From positions 5,580,001-5,644,000 of the forward strand of contig NZ_CP132339.1 in the NCBI RefSeq assembly GCF_030944405.1: 64,000 nt of DNA. The letters are read 5' to 3'. Positions 8,611 to 16,431 of the stretch are shown here, piece by piece (position 1 is the first letter of the stretch; each line of letters opens with the position of its first letter). Both the position numbers and the translations under genes were made by a program. The stretch comes from Janthinobacterium sp. J1-1. Its GTDB lineage: Bacteria; Pseudomonadota; Gammaproteobacteria; Burkholderiales; Burkholderiaceae_D. The notes beneath the pieces are model-generated. The model saw only the letters and a list, made by a program, of their open reading frames with translations. It was not told the origin of the DNA and did no database searches.

Positions 8611-9309
8611 GATGCCCCCTGGTTGTTGGTTGATCGTAAAGATACGCGGTGGCGCGCGAAAAGGAAACGCCTGTTCGGCGAATGGCGGACGGGGATCGGT
8701 GAATGGCGCAGAAGACAAAAAAAAGGCCGGCTGAGCCGGCCCTGAAGGGGTCATTCAAAACAGACGCCGGAGAAAGCGATATCAGGCGTGGCGTCTGATC
8801 ACAACATCCACGCGCTGGAAACTGGTGCCGATCCTTGAGGCGACCGGCTGACCTGCTGGAAGATCGAACATGCCGCCAACCTCACGGCAGTGCGCCTCAA
8901 CCAAAGCGTAGCCATCTTAACCGCCATCTCCGCCATTCACCGTTCGCCAGCGCACATAACGCACGCTTTCTGAGCTGTATCAATAAGATGGCTTGAGCCA
9001 TATCGTTATACACATTTTTCCACCGATAAAATCAATGGCTTGACGCTTCCCTGCCTCTGCTTTCAAGGCGTGCGCTGATAACTGCACGGCAAACATTTCA
9101 AGTCAGGCCACCGGATTTTCGCCTAATTTTCAGGCAAAAACTGCGCAAAACTCCGATTCGCGGTAAATGAGCGGACATCAGAAAAAGATCTGTAAAACGC
9201 TCGGGTTCGAGCATGGCCGGAATCTCGCTCATCGCTACCGCCAACTCAGCATATTTTAGAGGCATCTCTGTTATTATCGCTCGTCATATTATTAGCTACC
9301 CGCGCGACC
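8611..9309. other. 699-bp stretch without a convincing gene; scarred left edge of the accessory patch
   Basis: The part nearest 8610 should hold the promoter of the LiaF-like operon, but I see no clear -35/-10. A minus-strand terminator lies at 8717-8741. Just upstream of it in that direction, 8782-8916 encodes an open minus-strand tail of 44 residues with good codon use (peptide includes MFDLPAGQPVASRIGTSFQR and ends VVIRRHA), preceded in frame by a stop and then by more open frame back to about 8980; it looks like the end of a decayed gene. A 55-codon minus-strand frame at 9098-9265 (MPLKYAELAVAMSEIP...) has no recognisable domain. From about 8940 the DNA becomes visibly more AT-rich than the core genes, which suggests transfer. 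Confidence 0.45.
8717..8741 (-). terminator. Rho-independent terminator (minus strand)
   Basis: GGCCGGCTGAGCCGGCC at 8725-8741 folds into a GC-rich hairpin; on the minus strand it is followed by eight U residues (A-run 8717-8724). No intact minus-strand gene lies upstream, so it belongs to a lost gene or now insulates the LiaF-like operon. Confidence 0.75.
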
Positions 9310-10349
9310 ATGCCAAACTTCTCACATTATGTCAGCGAATTGATAAAATTCTGGAATGATCTGGGATGGCTTGCCAATTTTCTGGCATTCGCCGCGATCA
9401 TGTTGCCAGCAAGAGGCAAAATCAAAGCAATGATGAGCCGGCGGCGCCAGAAGAGGAGGTATGCTGCCAATAATAAAATGAACAGTGCATCTTATCTGGA
9501 ATGGATGCAACGCGCCATATCAAAAATCTATGCAGGCCGCGAGCTTGTTTCGCTGTATGGCAAAAAACATCCCGCAATTATTCTCAGGCCGAGTAAAAAA
9601 TTTCTTTATCCATTCAGTGATCTGTGTCATTTAGCATCCACGGATATCAAGCCCTTGCGCTTGAGTCGATTACAAAAGGATTACCTGCGCTTCCTCGGCG
9701 ATTCGGTCAAACGACCAAAGATGAAGGGATTCGCCACCAAGGAAATTTTGCTGGACGAACGCGGAAAGATCGTCGCCGTGCACGCACAGGCAACAAACTA
9801 TCAGCAGAATCTTGTTACGGCGCACATTCTGGAATGGGAGCTTTTCAAGCGTTACAAAAAAAATGCAGAAATCACCGACGACATCCTGTCGGAATTGAAG
9901 TTACGTTCGGCATATCACGGAGGCCAACCACCACTTCAAGCCGTATTGAAGCCATGCGACGCTTTCCCGTTAATCAGCGTTCAAGCACTGGTGATCTACA
10001 AAGACTACAAGGATCCCAACAACGTAATGTGGAAGGCGATCGTTGCGCAACGCGGCGAGAATGTGGCGATCAAGCCGGAGCTGTGGCAAATCCAGCCAGC
10101 CGGCGGCTTCGAGGTCTATGGGCACGAGGATGATGATCTTGACATACAGCTCAGACAAGGCTTTGATGTCCGTGCCGCGCTATTCAGGGAGTATGCGGAG
10201 GAGCTATATAACGTCGAGGAACTCAGCTTTCGCAGTGACGGAAGAGATTCCGGCAGCATTCTGGCGGAACCCCATATCTCACAGCTCATCACACTTATAG
10301 GCGATAACAAAGCGAGCATGGATTTTCTAGGCATCATCACCGATTTGAC

Positions 10350-10352
10350 CAC
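10350..10352. repeat. Target-site duplication CAC, left copy (right copy 11707-11709)
   Basis: CAC directly precedes the inferred left end (10353), and CAC recurs directly after the inferred right end. A 3-bp duplication is in the usual 3-5 bp range of IS3-family elements, and its removal restores the host reading frame exactly. Confidence 0.65.
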
Positions 10353-10364
10353 TATAGTGGATCC
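10353..10364 (+). repeat. IS3-family left terminal inverted repeat
   Basis: TATAGTGGATCC; pairs with the right end at 11695-11706 (inward reading TAAAGTGGATCC), one mismatch. Confidence 0.7.
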
Positions 10365-10414
10365 CGAATCTGAGACGATGGTTTAAGCTGTGGTCCGTGA
10401 AAGGATGACAGCAA

Positions 10415-10705
10415 ATGAGTGAAGGTAAAAAACGTCGGGTACACACGGCCGAGTTTAAGGCCAAGGTCGGTCTGGAGGCCGTTCGCGGCGTCAAGACGGT
10501 GACGGAGATCGCGCAAGAGTTCGGCGTGCATCCGGTGCTGGTGGGCCAGTGGAAAAAGGAAATCCTGGAGAACGCCGGCGCGCTGTTCGACACCAAGCGC
10601 GGCCCCAAGCCGATCGATGAAAGCAGTCCCGAGGACAAACTATACGGCGAGATCGGTCGGCTGAAGATGGAAGTGGACTGGCTTAAAAAAAAGCTGGGGC
10701 CGTGA
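10415..10705 (+). CDS. IS3-family transposase OrfA (HTH protein)
   Basis: 96 residues with the helix-turn-helix of IS3-type OrfA: RRVHTAEFKAKVGLEAVRG, then TVTEIAQEFGVHPVLVGQWK, followed by a leucine-zipper-like tail (YGEIGRLKMEVDWLKKKLG). It binds the element ends and, in fusion with OrfB, forms the active transposase. The stop at 10703-10705 overlaps the OrfB start as GTGA. The tail codons contain the A-run used for frameshifting. Confidence 0.9.
   Translation: MSEGKKRRVHTAEFKAKVGLEAVRGVKTVTEIAQEFGVHPVLVGQWKKEILENAGALFDTKRGPKPIDESSPEDKLYGEIGRLKMEVDWLKKKLGP
10687..10693 (+). other. Predicted -1 programmed frameshift site A AAA AAG
   Basis: Within an eight-A run (10685-10692) the zero-frame codons read AAA AAA AAG, giving the heptamer A-AAA-AAG. 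A -1 slip here continues as AGAVSQEA into the OrfB frame, producing the OrfAB fusion typical of IS3 elements. Confidence 0.75.
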
Positions 10706-11667
10706 GCCAGGAGGCGCGCTTGGGCTGGATCGAAGCCGGGCACGAGAAGCTGCCGCTGACGCGCCAATGCGAGCTGGCAAGCGTGCCGCGCGCGACGGTG
10801 TACCGCCGGATCGACGCGGCATCCCGGCAGGCATGCGAGGACGAGAGCGACCTGAAGCTGAGCGCGCTGATTGACGAGGAATACACCAGTCGGCCTTTTT
10901 ATGGCAGCAGGCGCATGGTCGTGTTCCTGCGCGCGACGGGCCATGTAGTCAACCGCAAGCGCGTGCAGCGTCTGATGCGCGGCATGGGGCTGGCGGGCAT
11001 GGCGCCGGGGCCGAATACGAGCCGAGCGCATCCGCAGCACAAGGTCTATCCGTACCTGTTGCGCGGTGTGCCCGTGACGCGTCCTAATCACGTATGGTCG
11101 ACCGATATCACCTACATCCGGTTGGCGCGGGGCTTCGCGTATTTGGTGGCGATCATCGACTGGTACAGCCGCAAGTTGCTGTCCTGGCGCCTCAGCAACA
11201 GCATGGACGCGTCGTTCTGCGTGGACTGCCTGGAGGACGCCTTGCGCCAGCATGGCAAGCCGGAGTTGTTCAACAGCGATCAGGGTTCGCAGTTCACCAG
11301 CACGGCCTTCACCGACGTGCTCAAGCGCGAAGGCGTCGCCATCAGCATGGACGGGCGCGGTCGGGCGCTGGACAACATCTTCGTCGAGCGGCTGTGGCGC
11401 AACGTGAAGTACGAGGATGTGTATCTGAAAGGATACGCCAATATGGCGGAATTGACGGTGGGCCTGGCGCAGTATTTCGCGTTCTATAACGCTGAGCGGC
11501 CGCACCAATCGCTGAGCTACCAGACGCCCGACCAAGTCTACCGCGACGGGGTTGGCGGCGGTGCGCTGATCGTCGACCGGTTTGGTGACGACAAGAAGAA
11601 GTCACAGGAAGAGAGCAATACGGGTCAGCGCCGAGCAGCTGGAGCAGTGGAAACGGGCACAGCTTAA
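10702..11667 (+). CDS. IS3-family transposase OrfB (DDE integrase core)
   Basis: 321 residues from GTG 10702. An HTH_21-like region (YGSRRMVVFLRATGHVVNRK) precedes the rve integrase core with the DDE triad: D in WSTDITYI, D in FNSDQGSQF, and E in IFVERLWRNVKYEDVYL. The end has the family's RPHQSLSYQTPDQVY signature. Full length and uninterrupted. It may be made separately from its own GTG and as an OrfAB fusion by -1 frameshifting. Confidence 0.92.
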   Translation: MSQEARLGWIEAGHEKLPLTRQCELASVPRATVYRRIDAASRQACEDESDLKLSALIDEEYTSRPFYGSRRMVVFLRATGHVVNRKRVQRLMRGMGLAGMAPGPNTSRAHPQHKVYPYLLRGVPVTRPNHVWSTDITYIRLARGFAYLVAIIDWYSRKLLSWRLSNSMDASFCVDCLEDALRQHGKPELFNSDQGSQFTSTAFTDVLKREGVAISMDGRGRALDNIFVERLWRNVKYEDVYLKGYANMAELTVGLAQYFAFYNAERPHQSLSYQTPDQVYRDGVGGGALIVDRFGDDKKKSQEESNTGQRRAAGAVETGTA

Positions 11668-11694
11668 ATTAGTCGGGAAAGTGTCTTGACTGAT

Positions 11695-11706
11695 GGATCC
11701 ACTTTA
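11695..11706 (-). repeat. IS3-family right terminal inverted repeat
   Basis: Reads TAAAGTGGATCC inward on the minus strand; partner of 10353-10364. Confidence 0.7.
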
Positions 11707-11960
11707 CACATTGCGCCATGAGCTGTCGTTTTTGATTGTCATCGATGATCCAGATTACTGCCGTTATCCCATCATCGGCAGTTCCGAGGCAAAAAGAATG
11801 TTCAGTCTCAGCATGGCCGAGTTAAAAACGACATTTTCAAACCAGAATGTGAATTCAAGCAGTGCTGGCCTGCTGCAACTGGCGATCGAAAGCGACAGAC
11901 TGAAATCGCTCGGCATTTCCTCGTTGCTCGAGACTGCCGACGCGGGGACGCCCGGATAAG

Positions 11961-12193
11961 GCCGCGTTGTTCTTCGATCCGGACGACATTGAAGCGGCCT
12001 ATCTGCTGCGGGAAAAACAGCCTTCGCCAAAGGCAACGATCAAACAGGTGCTACGCCAAATCGCTTGCCTCGGAGCTACCTGACGCGCAAAGGCGAAGGC
12101 GAGCCTGGTGTAAAAACCATCCGGCTCGGGTTGAAGGATCTACGCGTGGCCGTCAAGATGATGCGCGCCATGCGAAGAGTGGGGCAAGGATAG
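11961..12193 (+). pseudogene. Remnant of an IS4-family (Tn5-like) transposase C-terminus, frameshifted
   Basis: Two adjacent frames together encode the dimerisation tail of Tn5-like IS4 transposases: LFFDPDDIEAAYLLREKQP ... IKQVLRQIACLG in the first, then YLTRKGEGEPGVKTIRLGL in the second, ending at TAG 12191-12193. Family members read through as LGG(Y/F)LxRKGDGEPGVKT. The break is near 12075, where one G appears to be missing, shifting the frame into a TGA. The rest of the transposase and the left end are absent. It abuts the 3' end of the disrupted Nudix-box gene and the 3' end of the epimerase gene, marking the right edge of the accessory patch. Confidence 0.75.
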
Positions 12194-12202
12194 CGTTGCG
12201 TA

Positions 12203-13102
12203 TCACGTGGTGGGCTTGAGCATATCGTGGGCGATCCAATCGAGCACGGTCGGTCCCGCCGGCTTCCAGCCCAGTGCACGGGCCCGTTCGCCACGCACGC
12301 GGCTATTGGAACCGAGTCCATACGAGGCCATTTCATAACCCCATTCGGCAATCGCTTCCGGCAACGGCCAGTCCTGCGCCGGCCCCAGCTGCAGGGCCTC
12401 GGCGATGGCCGCCGTCATGTCGCGGAACGCGGCTTCGCCGGACTCGACAAAGTAAAAGGTGCCGGCCGGCGATTTTTCCAGCGCCAGAAGATACAAGGCC
12501 ACGACGTCATCGATATGCACATTCGACCAGACATTGCGGCCCGGCCCCACATGGCGCACGATGCCGCTCTTGCGCGCCTGCTTGAGCAAACGCGGCAGTT
12601 GTACGCTGTCGCGCGGCAGGGCGCCGTGGCCGTAGATCAAGGTATTGCACAGCACGCTGGCGCGCACGCCTTGCGTGGCGCTGGCCAATACCAGGTCGTC
12701 GATGGCGACGCGGGCCGCCTTGTCGGCGGTCGGCTGCGGCAGTTTGTCTTCGTAGTAGAGTTGCTCGCTGCCCTCGCCGCCCGAAGCATCGCCGACAATC
12801 GACGAGCCGCTGGTGTGCAGATAGGGTTTGTTGCTGCCGGCCAGCGCTTCGATGATCGCTTCCACGGCGCCGCGATGGTCGCTGCTGGCGGCGTTGATGA
12901 CGGCATCGGCCGCCCTCGCCTGTTCGATGATCAGCTCACGGTCGTTGAGGGTGCCGAGCACGCCCTGCACGCCGATGCCGGCCAGTTCGGCCAGTTGTTC
13001 CGGTTTGCGCACCAGTCCGGTCACACTGTGGCCGGCGGCAACCAATCCCCTTGCGATGGAACTGCCGATAAAACCCGCCGCACCTGTCAGAAATACTTTC
13101 AT
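12203..13102 (-). CDS. NAD(P)-dependent epimerase/dehydratase family protein (extended SDR)
   Basis: 299 residues. The Rossmann start MKVFLTGAAGFIGSSIARGL carries the GxxGxxG NAD(P) motif. TSGSSIVGD supplies the serine region, and VDP-like downstream strands follow (NVWSNVHIDDVVALYLLAL is typical of NAD-dependent epimerase C-terminal domains). The usual YxxxK pair is not obvious, so it may be an atypical SDR or NAD(P)H-binding protein rather than a true sugar epimerase. A good AAGGAG ribosome site lies just upstream of ATG 13102. It stands 110 bp downstream of the UvrD-like gene on the same strand. Confidence 0.8.
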   Translation of the reverse strand: MKVFLTGAAGFIGSSIARGLVAAGHSVTGLVRKPEQLAELAGIGVQGVLGTLNDRELIIEQARAADAVINAASSDHRGAVEAIIEALAGSNKPYLHTSGSSIVGDASGGEGSEQLYYEDKLPQPTADKAARVAIDDLVLASATQGVRASVLCNTLIYGHGALPRDSVQLPRLLKQARKSGIVRHVGPGRNVWSNVHIDDVVALYLLALEKSPAGTFYFVESGEAAFRDMTAAIAEALQLGPAQDWPLPEAIAEWGYEMASYGLGSNSRVRGERARALGWKPAGPTVLDWIAHDMLKPTT

Positions 13103-13211
13103 GGTTTGCTCCTTGTTTGCTGTCTATCAGAGCAGGCAAGTATGCGCCGCATGCGCTGGCGCAAACAGCCTTGGCGCGGCAAATGATTTATGCATGCGCC
13201 GCAACAATGCC

Positions 13212-15146
13212 TCAGGTCTTGCCTTTCGCCAGCGGCAGCACGGCGATATAGCGGCTTTGATAGGCGGGGTCCTGCGGCGTCAAGATCGTCAGCCGGTCGC
13301 GCGCGCGGGTGGCCGCCACATAAAACCGGTTTTCTTCTTCCAGCGGATCGGTCTTGCTGCGCGGGAATTCGTCGACCGCCAGGTAGGGCAGGATCACGTG
13401 GTTGTATTCCAGGCCCTTGATCTGGTCGATGCAGGCGATCACCAGCCTGGCCTTGCCGGTCGATACCATCACGGCCTCTTCCATTTCCCCCAGCCAGCCG
13501 GCAAAACCACCCAGCGCCACACCCGCTTCCGTGCACACGGCAATAAAACCGTGCAGCGAGCGCGCCACCACCCTTGCCTGGGCGGGATCGACATAGATGC
13601 GGCGCGCCGTCTGTTCCAGTTGCAGCATGGCAAACACATGCTGCAAGGCGGGGCCGGCAGGCGCATCGGCCGGCTGGGTGCGCAGGTACTCGACGGCGGC
13701 CAGGGTCAGGGCCGCCTTGTCCTGGTTGACCGACTTGGCCAGCTGGTTGGTCAGAAAGCCTTCCAGCAACTCCGGATAATTCGCCACGTCGGCCTTGGCC
13801 TGCTGCAGTTCGGCGCGCGTAAACGGGATTTCCGCAAACGCCACCAGGGCTTCGAGGATCTCGCCGCGGCGCGGACCGCTCTTGATCGCATGCAAGTCCA
13901 TGCGGGCGATGGCAACCATGCCGCGCAGCATCAGCACTTCCTGGTTCAACAGATAGCTGTTCATGTCGACCAGGCCATAGGCGATGCCGCTCTGGAACAG
14001 TGCCGTTTCCACGCGGATCGCCTGGTCGCGGTCGCGCAGCAAAATCGCCGTGGTGCCCGCATGCGCATGCTCGAGCGCGGCGATCAGCTGGGCGCTGCAG
14101 GCTTGCGGCTGGGTATGGTCATAGTGCAGCACCTCGACCGGCGTGCCGCGTGTCAGGGCCGACACGCTGGGCTTGTTCTTCAGCGCGCCGACGGCCTGCG
14201 CCAGCTGCGTGCCGTAGCGGTAGGACGCCGTCAGCGGCATGCGCTGCAAGGCGGGGAATTCCTGCTCGAAACGCTGGCGCAGGAAGCGGTGGTCGGCGCC
14301 CGACCAGGTATAGATCACCTGGTCCTTGTCGCCGGCGCCGCAGAAAAACGCGTTACCGCGCCGTATCAGCATGGTCAGCAGGCGGAACGACGCCTCGTTC
14401 AGGTCGTGCAGTTCATCGGCGACGATAATTTGATAGGCCGGCAACTGCTGGCGCAGCGGTTCGTCGCCGCCCAGCATGCGCACCAGGTCGTAGGTGGCGT
14501 CGAACGGCGCGCGGAACTGGATCTCGCCCGTATCGGCGCCGCGCAAGCCCTCGTATTCGCGCAGCCACAGATAATGCGTGCGCGACATGCCCAGCATCTC
14601 GAGATTGTCTTCCAGCGTATTGCTGTCGAAATCGGGCGCGTCAAAATCGAGCCGGGCCTTGGTGCGCAGCTGCAGCTTCAGGAACTCGGCGATCGCCGCA
14701 TTGGTGGTGTTGATTTCGAGCGGATAGCGGTGGGCGTACTTTTCCGACACCACCTCCAGCGCTTCCCAGGCCATCGGCCGCAGTTCCTCGTTGCTGCGTA
14801 TCGACGCCACCTGCATGCCTTCCATCTGCCGCAAGACGTTGGTTGCAAAGGTGTCGAAGGTATCGATCGTCAGGCGCTTGACCACGCCCAGCGGCACGCC
14901 GATCTCGAGCAGGCGCTGGCGCAGGGCCACCCGCGCCGCTTCCGTAAAGACCAGTGCCAGCATGCGCTCGGGCGGACGGCCGCGGTGCAGCGCTTCGGCC
15001 AGGCGCAGCGCCAGGGTGGTGGTTTTCGCGGCGCCGGCGTTGGCGTCGATCAGCACGACTTTTTTTTGCGCCGTCTGGATCGCCAGCTGTTCTGGCGTGG
15101 GCGTGATGCGCTTGGGAACAAATTGTGCGGCGTTATCTATACTCAA
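13212..15146 (-). CDS. UvrD/Rep-like superfamily 1 helicase (variant)
   Basis: 644 residues from a TTG start at 15146, preceded by AGGA at a good distance. Motif I reads DANAGAAKTTTLALR, a Walker A in which the usual GxGK is AAK. Motif II is ADELHDLNEA instead of the canonical DEFQD. Motif III-like GAGDKDQVIYTWSGA and motif VI FYVAATRARDRLTIL are clear. It is shorter than UvrD (about 720) and lacks the usual C-terminal extension. Likely a DNA translocase or helicase, with catalytic lysine retained. It lies 47 bp downstream of the EgtB/SenA-like gene, in possible readthrough from the phosphate operon. Substrate and pathway unknown. Confidence 0.82.
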   Translation of the reverse strand: MSIDNAAQFVPKRITPTPEQLAIQTAQKKVVLIDANAGAAKTTTLALRLAEALHRGRPPERMLALVFTEAARVALRQRLLEIGVPLGVVKRLTIDTFDTFATNVLRQMEGMQVASIRSNEELRPMAWEALEVVSEKYAHRYPLEINTTNAAIAEFLKLQLRTKARLDFDAPDFDSNTLEDNLEMLGMSRTHYLWLREYEGLRGADTGEIQFRAPFDATYDLVRMLGGDEPLRQQLPAYQIIVADELHDLNEASFRLLTMLIRRGNAFFCGAGDKDQVIYTWSGADHRFLRQRFEQEFPALQRMPLTASYRYGTQLAQAVGALKNKPSVSALTRGTPVEVLHYDHTQPQACSAQLIAALEHAHAGTTAILLRDRDQAIRVETALFQSGIAYGLVDMNSYLLNQEVLMLRGMVAIARMDLHAIKSGPRRGEILEALVAFAEIPFTRAELQQAKADVANYPELLEGFLTNQLAKSVNQDKAALTLAAVEYLRTQPADAPAGPALQHVFAMLQLEQTARRIYVDPAQARVVARSLHGFIAVCTEAGVALGGFAGWLGEMEEAVMVSTGKARLVIACIDQIKGLEYNHVILPYLAVDEFPRSKTDPLEEENRFYVAATRARDRLTILTPQDPAYQSRYIAVLPLAKGKT

Positions 15147-15193
15147 AAGAAATCCTGTGTGATGGTGTGCTGGCCGGCGTGAACGTGTGACCG

Positions 15194-16399
15194 TTACCAG
15201 GAACAGGTGCGCAGGCCGGTAAAACCCTCACCGCGTTCCGGCGCCTGGAAGGCGCGCATGCGCGGCGAGACAAGCCGGGGCGGCGTGGCAAACGAGGCGC
15301 CGCGCAGGACCTGGTGGTGCATGAAGTGTGGCGCCGAATATTCGCGCCAGGCAGCGGGCACGAAACCCGGATACGGTTCGAACGGCGTCGCCGTCCACTC
15401 CCACACCTGGCCCCACTGGAACAGCGGGTGGCCGGACGTCGCAGCATACTCCCATTCGGCCTCGGTCGCCAGGCGGCGCCCGATCCAGGCGCAATACGCT
15501 TGCGCCTCGTACAGATTGATGTGACGCACGGCTTCCTGCGGCGGCAAGATGGCCGGCTGGCCGAAACGCCGGGTACGCCACTGCAGCGCGTCGCGCTGCC
15601 AGTACAAGGGCGAGGACCGCTCCTGGCGCATCAGCCAGGCGCTGCCGGCCGCGCTCCAGAACTGGCGGTTCTGGTAGCCGCCATCCTGCACGAAATCGGC
15701 AAACTGGGCGTTCGTGACGGGCGCGCTGTCAATGGCAAACGGCGGCACGTAACAGGCTTGCGGCGGAGACTCATTGTCAAACGCAAAGCCCGCAGCGTGC
15801 GGCGAGCCCAGCTCGATGCTGGCGCCGGGAAATGCGATCTGGCCGCCGCTGGTTGCCGCCGGGCTGCTATCGAGCAGGCTGGCGGGCGCCTGCACGCCCA
15901 GCCACTGCAAGCCGGCCAGCATGGCTTCGCCGCACAGGTCTTCATGGGCCAGCGCCAGCCGGTACGGATACAGGGCGCTGTCGCGATTGGCCACGCGCGA
16001 CAGCTTGTCGAGCACGCGGTCCAGCACTTCATGGGCATACATCCTGACCGCGCCGGTGCCCGGCAGTTCCAGGCTCCAGCGCGCGCGGTGCGCCACCAGA
16101 TTGGCGTCGAACAGGTCGTCGCCACGGCTCAAGAGGCCGTTGTACACGGCATCGACCGGATGGCTGCTCGGCGCTTCGCGCAGGATGAACCATTCGGCAA
16201 ACCAGGCGATATTGCCCAGTTGCCAGAGCGGTGGCAGCAGATGGGGTTCTTGCGGCAGGCGCGCGGCCACGTCGTAGCCCGCCTCCGCATAGCGGTCGAA
16301 CAGCGCCAGCGTCTGCCGGCGCGCCGCGGTCAAGGCTTGCGCCAGTTGCTGGGCGCTGGCGTGGCGAAAAGAGGCATTTGAAGCAATTGGTAGGGTCAT
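15194..16399 (-). CDS. EgtB/SenA-like DinB_2 plus FGE-sulfatase protein with degenerate iron ligands
   Basis: 401 residues in the two-domain layout of ergothioneine sulfoxide synthase EgtB and selenoneine synthase SenA. The DinB_2-like helical part (10-175) is followed by a formylglycine-generating-enzyme fold (about 190-400) with PPFAIDSAPVTNAQFADFV, GRRLATEAEWEYAA and VLRGASF. Family enzymes bind Fe(II) through three histidines, one in LWxLGH and two in HExxH. Here these positions read LWQLGNIAWF (N63) and HEDLCGEA (H152, C156), so only one histidine remains. The protein may be inactive, use another metal site, or catalyse something else. It starts 33 bp after phoR on the same strand. No senB, senC, egtD or selD is nearby, so no pathway name is assigned. 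Confidence 0.7.
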   Translation of the reverse strand: MTLPIASNASFRHASAQQLAQALTAARRQTLALFDRYAEAGYDVAARLPQEPHLLPPLWQLGNIAWFAEWFILREAPSSHPVDAVYNGLLSRGDDLFDANLVAHRARWSLELPGTGAVRMYAHEVLDRVLDKLSRVANRDSALYPYRLALAHEDLCGEAMLAGLQWLGVQAPASLLDSSPAATSGGQIAFPGASIELGSPHAAGFAFDNESPPQACYVPPFAIDSAPVTNAQFADFVQDGGYQNRQFWSAAGSAWLMRQERSSPLYWQRDALQWRTRRFGQPAILPPQEAVRHINLYEAQAYCAWIGRRLATEAEWEYAATSGHPLFQWGQVWEWTATPFEPYPGFVPAAWREYSAPHFMHHQVLRGASFATPPRLVSPRMRAFQAPERGEGFTGLRTCSW

Positions 16400-16431
16400 G
16401 GCTGATTGTAACGACTTTTGCCAGAACCTCC

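Larger units (their letters stand above)
10353..11706 (+). mobile_element. IS3-family insertion sequence, 1354 bp, apparently intact
   Basis: The element has two overlapping transposase frames, imperfect 12-bp ends (TATAGTGGATCC left; TAAAGTGGATCC right, read inward, 11 of 12 identical) and a 3-bp CAC duplication. A second short shared block, TTTAAGCTG, lies inside both ends at slightly different distances. Both frames are open and the frameshift signal is present, so it could still move. It interrupts the Nudix-box gene. I cannot assign an ISfinder name by eye. The ends do not start with the TG common in the family, so a boundary shift of a few bases is possible. Confidence 0.85.
9310..11959 (+). 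pseudogene. Nudix-box protein with an N-terminal membrane segment, interrupted by an IS3-family element
   Basis: The 5' part (9310-10352, 347 full codons) and 3' part (from 11707, stop 11957-11959) rejoin in frame once the element 10353-11706 and one CAC copy are removed; the junction then reads GIITDLTTLRHELSFLIV. The restored protein is about 430 residues. A hydrophobic segment lies near residues 18-37 (GWLANFLAFAAIMLP), followed by a very basic stretch. A Nudix-like core follows: PAGGFEV at about 263-269, an acidic insert, then REYAEEL at 293-299, matching the REUXEE part of the Nudix box with a longer than usual gap. Nudix enzymes cleave nucleoside-diphosphate-linked compounds; the substrate is unknown. 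Base composition is lower in GC than its neighbours. The 3' end runs into an IS4-type remnant, so the original C-terminus may also be lost. Confidence 0.7.

Noticed and set aside
11692..11701. ATG at 11693 as start of an independent 88-aa gene
   Set aside because: The first residues lie inside the IS right end; the frame is the 3' half of the interrupted gene.
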